From the NCBI RefSeq assembly GCF_002157205.1, contig NZ_CP021358.1, forward strand, positions 1 to 64,000: DNA of 64,000 nucleotides, in the 5' to 3' direction. Position 1 is the stretch's first letter; every line of letters begins with the position of its first letter. Both the position numbers and the translations under genes were made by a program. The notes beneath the pieces were generated by a model. It was not told the DNA's origin. It did not search any database and was given only the letters and a program-made list of their open reading frames with translations. Origin of the DNA: Kushneria marisflavi (lineage in GTDB: Bacteria > Pseudomonadota > Gammaproteobacteria > Pseudomonadales > Halomonadaceae). Below, piece after piece: positions 46,875 to 55,243 of the stretch.

Positions 46875-48236
46875 GTGTCGCAATATGATGTCGATCTTTT
46901 TGTCATCGGTGCAGGATCAGGTGGCGTCAGGGCTGCTCGCACCGCAGCCGGCAAGGGCGTCCGGGTAGCCATCGCCGAGGATCGATACCTGGGGGGCACC
47001 TGTGTCAACGTCGGTTGCGTTCCTAAAAAGCTCTATTCCTATGCCGCCCACTTTCATGATGCCTTTGAAGATAGCCAGGGGTTCGGCTGGCACTTCGATA
47101 GCGCCCCACGCTTTGAATGGTCAAAGCTTAGAGACAACAAGAAGACGGAAATCTCGCGTCTTAATGGTATTTACGAAAAGCTTTTGACCAATTCGGGAGT
47201 TGAATTGGTTCAGGGGCGTGCCGAGATCGTTGATGATCACACGGTGGCGATCAATGGGCGCCATGTCAGTGCTGAAAAAATTCTGATCGCTACTGGCGGT
47301 ACACCCTGGATGCCCGAATTTGAAGGGCGTGAGCATGTACTGTCTTCCGATCAGATTTTTGACCTGCCTGCGTTCCCCAAACGATTTCTCGTCATGGGCG
47401 GTGGTTATATTGCCGTCGAATTTGCCAGTATCTTCAACGGGCTGGGTGCAGAAACCCACTTGGCTTATAGAGGCCCGCTGTTCCTGCGCGGGTTTGATAA
47501 TGAACTGCGTGATTTCATCCGTGATGAAATGTTGAAAAAGGGCGTGAACCTGCATTTCGAGTCCACCATCAACCGTGTTGAAAAGCGTGGTGATGTTTAT
47601 GATGTGGAGCTTAGCAATGGCGAAACGCTGGAAGTGGATGCCATTCTTGGTGCAACCGGGCGACGTCCACGCTTTGAAGGGCTGGGACTTGAGAATGTTG
47701 ATGTCGAGCGTGAGTTCGACGGCAAGCTGAAAATCGATGATCGTTATCAGACTTCCGTTCCGTCGATTCTGGCGCTTGGCGATATTATCGAAGGACCGGA
47801 GCTGACGCCCGTGGCGCTAGAGGAAGCGATGCGCCTGGTTGAGCTTCATTATGGCAGCGGCAGTGCTGAACCCATCGATTACGATAGTGTAGCCACTGCC
47901 GTGTTCTGTCATCCCAACATGGGCACTGTGGGTCTGACCGAAGAGCAGGCCAGGGAAAAACACGACAGCATCCGGGTCTACACCACGAACTTCAAACCCA
48001 TGCGTCACACGCTTTCGGGCAGCGATGAGCGTTGCCTGATGAAGCTGGTTGTCGATGACAGCACCGATCGTGTGCTGGGTGCTCATATGGTAGGTGAGGA
48101 AGCCGGTGAGCTGATCCAGGGGCTGGCCATCGCAGTACGTGCCCGACTCACCAAGCGTGACTTTGATGCCACCATTGGCGTGCATCCCACCAGTGCCGAG
48201 GAATTTGTCACGCTACGCAGTGTCACCAGAACGTAA
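46875..48236 (+). CDS. gor: Glutathione-disulfide reductase
   Basis: An NADPH- and FAD-dependent flavoenzyme keeping glutathione reduced. The FAD motif GAGSGGVRAARTAA is at 12-25, the redox disulfide is Cys43-Cys48 in GGTCVNVGCVPKKL, the NADPH domain starts MGGGYIAVEFASIF, and the C-terminal GVHPTSAEEFV supplies the catalytic His-Glu pair. The start is GTG at 46875 after CAATCAAC, with a CTGGAG box somewhat far upstream. Length is 453 residues. A terminator follows, then the ect operon. Confidence 0.94.
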   Translation: MSQYDVDLFVIGAGSGGVRAARTAAGKGVRVAIAEDRYLGGTCVNVGCVPKKLYSYAAHFHDAFEDSQGFGWHFDSAPRFEWSKLRDNKKTEISRLNGIYEKLLTNSGVELVQGRAEIVDDHTVAINGRHVSAEKILIATGGTPWMPEFEGREHVLSSDQIFDLPAFPKRFLVMGGGYIAVEFASIFNGLGAETHLAYRGPLFLRGFDNELRDFIRDEMLKKGVNLHFESTINRVEKRGDVYDVELSNGETLEVDAILGATGRRPRFEGLGLENVDVEREFDGKLKIDDRYQTSVPSILALGDIIEGPELTPVALEEAMRLVELHYGSGSAEPIDYDSVATAVFCHPNMGTVGLTEEQAREKHDSIRVYTTNFKPMRHTLSGSDERCLMKLVVDDSTDRVLGAHMVGEEAGELIQGLAIAVRARLTKRDFDATIGVHPTSAEEFVTLRSVTRT

Positions 48237-48260
48237 TGAATCAACGAGTATCATGTCTAT

Positions 48261-48286
48261 AAAAGCCGCCTGCAGGCGGCTTTTTC
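48261..48286 (+). terminator. Intrinsic terminator after gor
   Basis: AAAAGCCGCC (48261-48270), a TGCA loop, then GGCGGCTTTTTC (48275-48286). It separates gor from the ect operon. Confidence 0.85.
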
Positions 48287-48397
48287 TTGTCTATAGTTAA
48301 CTTAGTCAACATCAGGGACCGATACCGGGACACAGGGGGTGCTTTTTTTCACATAAAGTCGATTTATGGAATTATCTTTCATTCATAATGAATCGAT

Positions 48398-48426
48398 TTG
48401 ATGGTTCTATAAGTTATTGTTATTAT
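48398..48426 (+). promoter_or_regulatory. Probable sigma-70 promoter of ectABC
   Basis: TTGATG (48398-48403) and TATTAT (48421-48426) are separated by exactly 17 bp, in an AT-rich tract 32 bp upstream of the ectA ATG. Position and spacing fit a vegetative promoter; osmotic control would need additional elements. No start-site data support it. Confidence 0.65.
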
Positions 48427-48436
48427 GTGTGCCTAA

Positions 48437-48451
48437 TTCGCCAATTGCGAA
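48437..48451. other. Imperfect dyad between the ectA promoter and start codon
   Basis: TTCGC and GCGAA flank CAATT (48437-48451), giving a near-palindrome with one unpaired base just upstream of the ectA ATG, where a ribosome-binding site would be expected. It could be an operator or an RNA hairpin; function is unknown. Confidence 0.4.
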
Positions 48452-48457
48452 ATATCC

Positions 48458-49039
48458 ATGATACCAACCAATCAAACAACGACGGCTGCAAGCGACATCT
48501 CTCATCCCGATCTGGCAGAAATGATCATTGAAGGGGATCCACCCATATTTATCCGTCCACCCGGCACGGATGATGGCTGGGGCATCTACGAACTGATCAA
48601 GGCCTGTCCACCACTGGACGTCAATTCCGCCTATGCCTATTTGCTGCTTGCAACGCAGTTTCGCGATCGCTGTGCCGTAGCCACGCTGGGTGACGGTGAA
48701 ATCGTTGGTTTTGTCTCGGGATACGTCAAAACCAATGCACCGGATACTTTCTTTTTGTGGCAGGTCGCGGTAGGCGAAAAGGCCAGAGGGACAGGACTTG
48801 CCCGCAAGCTGGTAGAAACCGTGCTGAGTCGGGAACACCAGTCTGGCGTACGCCACCTTGAAACCACCATTACGCCGGACAATGAAGCGTCATGGGGGCT
48901 TTTCAGGCGTCTGGCCCAGCGCTGGCAGGCGCCGCTGAACAGTCGCGAATATTTTTCTGAAGAACAACTTGGCGGAGAGCACGACCCGGAAAACCTGGTG
49001 CGGATAGGACCCTTTGATCCGCAACAGATCCAATCATGA
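48458..49039 (+). CDS. ectA: L-2,4-diaminobutyrate acetyltransferase
   Basis: A GNAT-fold acetyltransferase making N-gamma-acetyl-diaminobutyrate, the second step of ectoine synthesis. The 193-residue protein carries the highly conserved DDGWGIYELIKACPPLDVNSAYAYLLLATQF, VAVGEKARGTGLARKLVE (acetyl-CoA loop), ETTITPDNEASWGLFRRLA and QLGGEHDPENLVRIGPF. No clear Shine-Dalgarno precedes the ATG; the upstream bases instead form a dyad. ectB begins 49 bp after the stop. Confidence 0.96.
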   Translation: MIPTNQTTTAASDISHPDLAEMIIEGDPPIFIRPPGTDDGWGIYELIKACPPLDVNSAYAYLLLATQFRDRCAVATLGDGEIVGFVSGYVKTNAPDTFFLWQVAVGEKARGTGLARKLVETVLSREHQSGVRHLETTITPDNEASWGLFRRLAQRWQAPLNSREYFSEEQLGGEHDPENLVRIGPFDPQQIQS

Positions 49040-49070
49040 GCATCTGAACTTTATACCCAACCACAATTGA

Positions 49071-50351
<1,281 letters not shown>

Positions 50352-50364
50352 CTCTTGAGCTCTG

Positions 50365-50383
50365 GCGGGCGCGGAGCGCCCGC
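50365..50383 (+). other. GC-rich hairpin between ectB and ectC
   Basis: GCGGGCGC (50365-50372) pairs perfectly with GCGCCCGC (50376-50383) around a 3-base loop. No T run follows, so it is more likely an mRNA-stabilising or partial-attenuation hairpin than a terminator. Confidence 0.55.
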
Positions 50384-50429
50384 ACCAATAATGATTTCTT
50401 TATTGTGACCAGAAAAGGCAGCCAGACCG

Positions 50430-50825
50430 ATGATCGTTCGTAACCTTGAAGAGTGCCGCAAGACCGACCGCTTTGTTGAAGCCGAAAATGGCAACTGGGA
50501 CAGCACCCGTCTGATGCTGGCCGAGGATAATTGTGGTTTCTCCTTTAACATCACCCGTATTTACCCGGGTACAGAAACCCATATTCACTACAAGAACCAC
50601 ATCGAAGCCGTCTTTTGCTATGAAGGCGAAGGTGAGGTGGAAACCATCGCTGATGGCAAAAAGCACACCATCAAGGCCGGTGACATGTATCTGCTGGACA
50701 AGCACGACGAGCACTGGTTGCGTGGCAAGGAAAAGGGCATGACGGTAGCCTGCGTATTCAATCCACCGCTGACCGGTCGAGAAATACACCGCGAGGATGG
50801 CTCCTACGCGCCAGCGGACGACTAA
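50430..50825 (+). CDS. ectC: Ectoine synthase
   Basis: A cupin-fold dehydratase that cyclises N-gamma-acetyl-diaminobutyrate to ectoine. The 131-residue protein has the family segments [55 protein letters not shown] (metal-binding cupin core, split here by the loop) and [17 protein letters not shown]. It completes the ectABC operon; no ectD hydroxylase or lysC-type aspartokinase is adjacent. A strong symmetric terminator follows. Confidence 0.96.
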   Translation: MIVRNLEECRKTDRFVEAENGNWDSTRLMLAEDNCGFSFNITRIYPGTETHIHYKNHIEAVFCYEGEGEVETIADGKKHTIKAGDMYLLDKHDEHWLRGKEKGMTVACVFNPPLTGREIHREDGSYAPADD

Positions 50826-50852
50826 GCTTCCATGTAAATTGAACGCAAGTCG

Positions 50853-50884
50853 AAAAAAGCCTGCTCAATTGAGCAGGCTTTTTT
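50853..50884. terminator. Strong bidirectional terminator after ectC
   Basis: A perfect 32-bp palindrome: six As, GCCTGCTC, loop AATT, GAGCAGGC and six Ts (50853-50884). It serves ectABC and the convergent DUF1161 gene. Confidence 0.92.
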
Positions 50885-50928
50885 CAGGTCTGACGAAAAA
50901 GGACAAGGCAAATCCTGCTCGGCGCCAA

Positions 50929-51429
50929 TCAGTTGGCCGAGTCGTGAGGGCTGACCGGCATGTCGGAGGTCTCGACGCGCCGTTGACCTGATGAAGGCTC
51001 GCTGTCATCAGACTGACTGGAAGCCGGCGCTGCAGTGGCATCCATTGATGCAGACGGCGTTTCTGAGGTTTCAGGGAGGTCACTATTCGTTGCAGGTGCA
51101 GGCTGCGAAGCGCCATCAATTTCGTCTTCGCCAGCAGACGTGTCTTCCATGGTTTCGGCAGTATTACTGCGATAGTGACGCTGATAGACGATCTGGTACT
51201 GATTGTTATCGCAGTGCCCAACGATTTGTCCTTCAGCCTGATCGGCATCGGCTGTTGGAATGACCTGAAGTGAATAGCCCATGGGTTCGACGCCGTTGGA
51301 CTCAATGTTCTGAGCAATTCGGTCGCGAACATCCTGACAGGCACCAAAGGCAAGTGTAGGCAGACAGAGTGCCGTTAGTGTCAGTGCTGCAAGTGTCGAG
51401 CGGTTTGCCAGCGAGCGTGAATACTTCAT
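50929..51429 (-). CDS. DUF1161-domain periplasmic protein
   Basis: A 166-residue exported protein. A signal peptide (MKYSRSLANRSTLAALTLTALCLPTLAFG) precedes a DUF1161-like domain: CQDVRDRIAQNIESNGV, YSLQVIPTADADQAEGQIVGHCDNNQYQIVYQR. Two cysteines could form a disulfide. The remaining C-terminal half (from about 90) is a low-complexity Ser/Thr/Pro/Asp-rich acidic tail, typical of secreted proteins in halophiles. An AGGAG box supports ATG 51429. Function of the family is unknown. Confidence 0.8.
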   Translation of the reverse strand: MKYSRSLANRSTLAALTLTALCLPTLAFGACQDVRDRIAQNIESNGVEPMGYSLQVIPTADADQAEGQIVGHCDNNQYQIVYQRHYRSNTAETMEDTSAGEDEIDGASQPAPATNSDLPETSETPSASMDATAAPASSQSDDSEPSSGQRRVETSDMPVSPHDSAN

Positions 51430-51535
51430 TTGGCGATCTCCTGAAAGCAATACGGCATCATTATGCGATGCGGTGAATATAAACCATTATGACAATGGCC
51501 ATATGCGGATGTACTGACTGTGCACAAGGACTTCG

Positions 51536-51551
51536 CATAATATATATTATG
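51536..51551. promoter_or_regulatory. 16-bp perfect palindrome upstream of zur (candidate operator)
   Basis: CATAATATATATTATG is a perfect palindrome 162 bp upstream of the zur start. It overlaps an imperfect dyad, TATGTTAAATTACATA (51548-51563). The AT-rich dyad character resembles Fur-superfamily operators, but neither matches the enterobacterial Zur box spacing. It may be a Zur operator, part of a promoter, or both. Confidence 0.4.
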
Positions 51552-51712
51552 TTAAATTACATATTTCGGTAATGCCCTGAGTCAGCCCTGACGATCTACC
51601 TGATGTTTCTGAAGGTCATTTTGGATCGTCAAGATGCGAGCCCTGCTCGATGACGTTACCATAGACCCATATTTCACATGCTGTCCTGCGCTTTCAATGA
51701 TGAGAACATTCA

Positions 51713-52156
51713 ATGCCTGATGTATCCAGCCTGCTGCGCATGGCCGAAGAACGATGTCATGACAACGATGTGCGATTCACCCCCATTCGCCGTCGCGTCT
51801 TTGAGATCATCAGCACGCATTCCAGTGGCCTCAAGGCTTATGAGCTTCTTGATCTGCTTTCCAATGAGCATGCTTCGGCGCGTCCGCCCACCGTGTATCG
51901 CGCCCTGGATTTTCTTCTGGAACAGGGGCTGGTGCATCGTATCGAATCGCTTAATGCCTATGTCGCCTGCCCCTGTCCTGATCATGCCCGTGGTTTTCAG
52001 CTAATGATCTGTCGGCACTGCGGTCTTGTTGAAGAAATGCATGACCATGACACCATGCATCGGCTGGAGAAGACGGCCGCAGGTCATGGTTTTCTCATTG
52101 AGCGCCAGACCATCGAGCTGTCCGGCGTTTGTCAAAAGTGTCAGTTGTCACGCTGA
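51713..52156 (+). CDS. zur: Zinc uptake regulator Zur (Fur family)
   Basis: A 147-residue Fur-superfamily repressor. The winged-helix part ends with the family's RPPTVYRALDFLLEQGLVHRIESLNAYVAC, which matches Zur better than Fur (E. coli Zur reads KPPTVYRALDFLLEQGFVHKVEST). Structural zinc cysteines are Cys100, Cys103, Cys140 and Cys143; Cys86, Cys88 and His91 are candidates for the sensing site. It starts a plus-strand group with a dihydroorotase, hisI and yidD, a context typical of zinc-limitation genes. The upstream region has a perfect AT-rich palindrome that could mediate autoregulation. Confidence 0.9.
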   Translation: MPDVSSLLRMAEERCHDNDVRFTPIRRRVFEIISTHSSGLKAYELLDLLSNEHASARPPTVYRALDFLLEQGLVHRIESLNAYVACPCPDHARGFQLMICRHCGLVEEMHDHDTMHRLEKTAAGHGFLIERQTIELSGVCQKCQLSR

Positions 52157-52224
52157 ACGCTGATCGAGAGTGGTCCGATTTTTATCGTGACTTTCGTTTT
52201 ACTCAATCATACAGGTCCCATGCC

Positions 52225-53559
52225 ATGTTCGATCTGCTGATCGTTAATGCCCGCGTCGTCAATGAAGGTACCATTCGAGAACTGGATGTCGGCATTCTTG
52301 ATGGACGCATCAATGCCATTGCGCCTTCCCTGTCTCATGATGCCAAAAAGATCATCGATGCACGCGGGCGACATCTGCTTCCCGGCATGATCGATGATCA
52401 GGTGCATTTTCGTGAGCCCGGCCTGACACAGAAGGCAGATATGGCGACTGAATCTGCAGCGGCAGTCGCCGGTGGCATCACGACCTATATGGAAATGCCC
52501 AACGTCAAGCCGCCCACGCTGGACAGTCAGGCACTGGAAGCCAAGTACGCGCTGGCACGCGGCCGGTCGCATGCCAACTATGCCTTTTATCATGGCGCCA
52601 GCAACGACAACCTTGAAGCCATCAAGGCGCTTGATCCAGCCACTACCTGTGGCATCAAGATTTTCATGGGGGCCTCGACCGGCAACATGCTGGTTGATGC
52701 CCCGCAAACGTTGGAAGATATCTTCGCCAGCGCAAAAATTCCGGTCATCACGCACTGTGAAGACACTCCCATGATCCAGGAAAGTGAGCGCCAGGCGCGT
52801 GAGCGTTTCGGAGAACAGGTGCCCTTTTCACTGCACGGTGAAATTCGCTCGCGCGAGGCCTGCTACAAGAGCTCCAGTATGGCGATCGATCTGGCGCGCA
52901 AGCATGGCACGCGCCTGCACGTGCTGCATTTGACCACGGCCGAAGAAATGGCCCTTTTTGAGCCCGGTCCGGTGGATGGCAAGCTGATCACGGCTGAGGC
53001 CTGTGTCCACCATTTATGGTTCTGTGACGAGGACTACGAGCGTCTGGGTTCGTGGATCAAGTGTAATCCGGCCATCAAGACTGCCGCCGACCGCCAGGCC
53101 ATTCGCGACGCCGTCAATGATGGCCGAATCGATATTGTGGCCACTGACCATGCGCCGCATACACTGGAAGAGAAAAACAACAGCTATTTCAGCGCGCCTT
53201 CCGGCATGCCGCTGGTGCAACATGCCCTCTCCTCCCTGCTTGACCAGGTCAATGCCGGTCATTTCGAACTGACCACCATCGTCGAGAAAACCAGCCATAA
53301 CGTGGCCCGGCGTTTTGAGCTGGCCGATCGCGGCTTCATTCGCGAAGGCTATATGGCAGATCTCGTGCTGGTGGATCTTGAAAAACGCTTTACCGTGACG
53401 CGTGACGAGCTGCTCTACAAATGTGGCTGGAGCCCGTTTGAAGACGCGCCGCTGCGAGGAAGCATCGAGACCACGATCGTCAATGGCGTTGTTGCCTGGG
53501 ATGGCGAGAGCCTTGCCAGCGCCCCGGCGGGTGAACGCGTTACCTATCGTCGCCGGTAA
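52225..53559 (+). CDS. Dihydroorotase (probably a zinc-stress paralogue)
   Basis: A 444-residue amidohydrolase of the dihydroorotase group, acting in pyrimidine synthesis. The catalytic features are the carboxylatable Lys145 (GIKIFMGAS), His177 (THCED), His232 or His235 (LHVLHLTT) and Asp308 (VATDHAPH). The first metal motif reads GMIDDQVHFREPG: Gln59 replaces the first His of the usual HxH, leaving His61. This DDQVHF subtype includes the Pseudomonas Zur-regulated paralogue PyrQ. Being 68 bp behind zur, it is best read as a low-zinc backup; that the genome holds another pyrC is inference. The Met at 52225 begins the conserved domain. Confidence 0.88.
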   Translation: MFDLLIVNARVVNEGTIRELDVGILDGRINAIAPSLSHDAKKIIDARGRHLLPGMIDDQVHFREPGLTQKADMATESAAAVAGGITTYMEMPNVKPPTLDSQALEAKYALARGRSHANYAFYHGASNDNLEAIKALDPATTCGIKIFMGASTGNMLVDAPQTLEDIFASAKIPVITHCEDTPMIQESERQARERFGEQVPFSLHGEIRSREACYKSSSMAIDLARKHGTRLHVLHLTTAEEMALFEPGPVDGKLITAEACVHHLWFCDEDYERLGSWIKCNPAIKTAADRQAIRDAVNDGRIDIVATDHAPHTLEEKNNSYFSAPSGMPLVQHALSSLLDQVNAGHFELTTIVEKTSHNVARRFELADRGFIREGYMADLVLVDLEKRFTVTRDELLYKCGWSPFEDAPLRGSIETTIVNGVVAWDGESLASAPAGERVTYRRR

Positions 53560-53578
53560 ACAAGGAGTCTCCGAAATC

Positions 53579-54028
53579 ATGAGTGCATCCTCCCCTACCT
53601 ATAAGGCGCTCGAGCAGGCGCCGCCCGGTCATGAAACCGGGCTTGAGGCACTTCTAACAGCGGCAGGCTGGAACGATGACGGCCTGATACCGGCCATCGC
53701 CCAGCAGTTCGACAGCGGTGAAGTATTGATGATGGCCTGGATGAGCCGGCAAACGCTTGAGGAAACGCTACAAACGGGGCGTGTCTGCTACTGGTCACGC
53801 TCAAGGCAGAAGCCGTGGCGCAAGGGGGAATCCTCCGGTCAGGTACAAATGCTGCATCAGGCATGGCTGGACTGTGATGGGGATACCCTGCTGCTCAAGG
53901 TCGACCAGACCGGACCTGCCTGTCATACGGGCCGGCGTACCTGCTTTTATCTGGCGCTGGACGCGCAGAGCGCACGCGTGGATGCTGCGCCTCTGATGTC
54001 AACCGAGGCACTGTATGGCAGCAGCTGA
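53579..54028 (+). CDS. hisI: Phosphoribosyl-AMP cyclohydrolase (HisI), possible zinc-stress paralogue
   Basis: Catalyses the third step of histidine synthesis. The 149-residue protein has [28 protein letters not shown], the Mg2+ motif DCDGD (98-102) and the zinc cysteines Cys99, Cys115 and Cys122 (ACHTGRRTC). All three zinc ligands are present, so it is not obviously zinc-free. Position in the zur group suggests a duplicate induced under zinc limitation, as reported for HisI paralogues in other proteobacteria; it may equally be the only copy. An AAGGAG box lies 11 bp before ATG 53579, and the gene overlaps yidD by 14 bp. Confidence 0.9.
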   Translation: MSASSPTYKALEQAPPGHETGLEALLTAAGWNDDGLIPAIAQQFDSGEVLMMAWMSRQTLEETLQTGRVCYWSRSRQKPWRKGESSGQVQMLHQAWLDCDGDTLLLKVDQTGPACHTGRRTCFYLALDAQSARVDAAPLMSTEALYGSS

Positions 54029-54350
54029 TACGCTGCGTCAGTTGGGGCGGATGTTTCAGGCAGTGCTTCGAAAGGGACTGATCGGGTTGGTGCGGGTATA
54101 TCAATATGTCATCAGCCCCCTGATCGGGCCTCGCTGTCGATTCTGGCCCACCTGCTCCAGCTATGCGATCGAGGCCATCGAGTTGCATGGCCCCGTTCGC
54201 GGTAGCTGGCTGGCACTCAAGCGGCTCCTGCGTTGCCACCCCTTCTGTGCCGGTGGCGTCGACCCGGTACCGCCCGTGTCGACGTCCTGCAATTGTGGAT
54301 GCCATACAGATACCAAACAGGCCTCTGTTCGACACAAGGATCAGGCCTGA
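54015..54350 (+). CDS. yidD: YidD-family membrane protein insertion factor with Cys/His-rich tail
   Basis: A 111-residue protein with the YidD core: [30 protein letters not shown] and [20 protein letters not shown]. YidD assists YidC in membrane-protein insertion and is normally encoded between rnpA and yidC, which are absent here. The tail after residue 90 is unusual, with Cys92, Cys94, Cys96 and His97 in SCNCGCH and a later His107, a possible metal site; Cys78 replaces the usual residue after HP. ATG 54015 has a GAGG box and overlaps hisI. Its stop overlaps the convergent DUF2628 stop by 10 bp. Confidence 0.87.
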   Translation: MAAADTLRQLGRMFQAVLRKGLIGLVRVYQYVISPLIGPRCRFWPTCSSYAIEAIELHGPVRGSWLALKRLLRCHPFCAGGVDPVPPVSTSCNCGCHTDTKQASVRHKDQA

Positions 54351-54739
54351 AAGTTGTGTGATGCCGTCTCGGAACCCTGTAGCTGTTGCCTTTCCCGGTG
54401 CATCGCGATCGCCTGTTTTACGCCTCGAGCCTCTACGGTGTTCATAAGCTGAGCTCCGTTGGCCAGCAGGTGTCGCCGCTTCCACTGATTGCCGTTGAGG
54501 CCAAACGCCGTATAAAGTCCAAGACACGCGATATTGGCCATCACATCAATCATACCGCTGTCATCAAATGCGCCTGCCATCGACACCACAAAAACGGCCA
54601 CAAGCGTCAATACGGCAATTTTCCATAACCGGCAACACAGCGCCCAGAGCGCGCCAAAAAAGAAGGCCGGCCAGTTCCATCCCTGTTTGACGGCCTCAAG
54701 ACGCCCGTCAGCGTGCTGATAAATCTCGAACTGTTTCAT
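54341..54739 (-). CDS. DUF2628-domain membrane protein
   Basis: A 132-residue protein with the DUF2628 start [36 protein letters not shown], followed by two or three membrane helices to about residue 85 and a polar C-terminal helix. Function is unknown for the family. It is convergent with yidD, the last 10 bp of both genes overlapping, and is downstream of sufE on the same strand. Confidence 0.82.
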   Translation of the reverse strand: MKQFEIYQHADGRLEAVKQGWNWPAFFFGALWALCCRLWKIAVLTLVAVFVVSMAGAFDDSGMIDVMANIACLGLYTAFGLNGNQWKRRHLLANGAQLMNTVEARGVKQAIAMHRERQQLQGSETASHNFQA

Positions 54740-54790
54740 GAGCGCCCTGCCGTTGTTTCAACAATCGCAGTGGGCGTGACGGCAGTCGTA

Positions 54791-55207
54791 TCAGGCATGA
54801 GCATGAGCATGAGCTGTTGTCTTGATACGCTCAAGCATGGCATGCAGCCCGTTGCTACGAGTGGGCGACAGATGCTTGTCCAGATCCAGCTCGGTCAGAA
54901 AATCAGGCGGCGTGTCGAGGATTTCCTGCGGCGTCCGGTCGTTATAGATGCGCAGCAAAATGGCGATCAGGCCTGACACGATGGCGGCATCGGATATGGC
55001 ATAAAAATGAAGAGTATTGTTCTGGTGTTCACCATGCACCCAGACGTTGGATTGGCAACCATCAAGGCGCGTGCTGTCATTTTTCCATTCATCAGGAAAA
55101 TCGGGCAGCAGCTTGCCCAGATCGATGATGTATTGATAGCGATCCATCCAGTTATCAAACATCTCGAATTCGTCGATCAGTTCCTGCTGGGCCTCTTGCG
55201 GACTCAT
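54791..55207 (-). CDS. sufE: SufE-family cysteine desulfurase acceptor
   Basis: Accepts sulfur from a SufS/CsdA-type cysteine desulfurase for iron-sulfur cluster assembly. Cys51 in RLDGCQSNVWV is the acceptor residue, at the same number as in E. coli SufE. The 138-residue protein ends in an alternating His-Ala tail encoded by a short repeat. A GGAG box precedes the ATG. No suf genes are adjacent, so CsdE-like use is possible. With nfuA and ygfZ it adds to the Fe-S theme of the window. Confidence 0.9.
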   Translation of the reverse strand: MSPQEAQQELIDEFEMFDNWMDRYQYIIDLGKLLPDFPDEWKNDSTRLDGCQSNVWVHGEHQNNTLHFYAISDAAIVSGLIAILLRIYNDRTPQEILDTPPDFLTELDLDKHLSPTRSNGLHAMLERIKTTAHAHAHA

Positions 55208-55243
55208 GCCGGCTCCATATGCTGGTATAGGGAAAGGGTCGCA

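Noticed and set aside
50352..50429. Sigma-54 promoter before ectC
   Set aside because: No TGGCAC-N5-TTGC-like pair was found; only the hairpin is evident.
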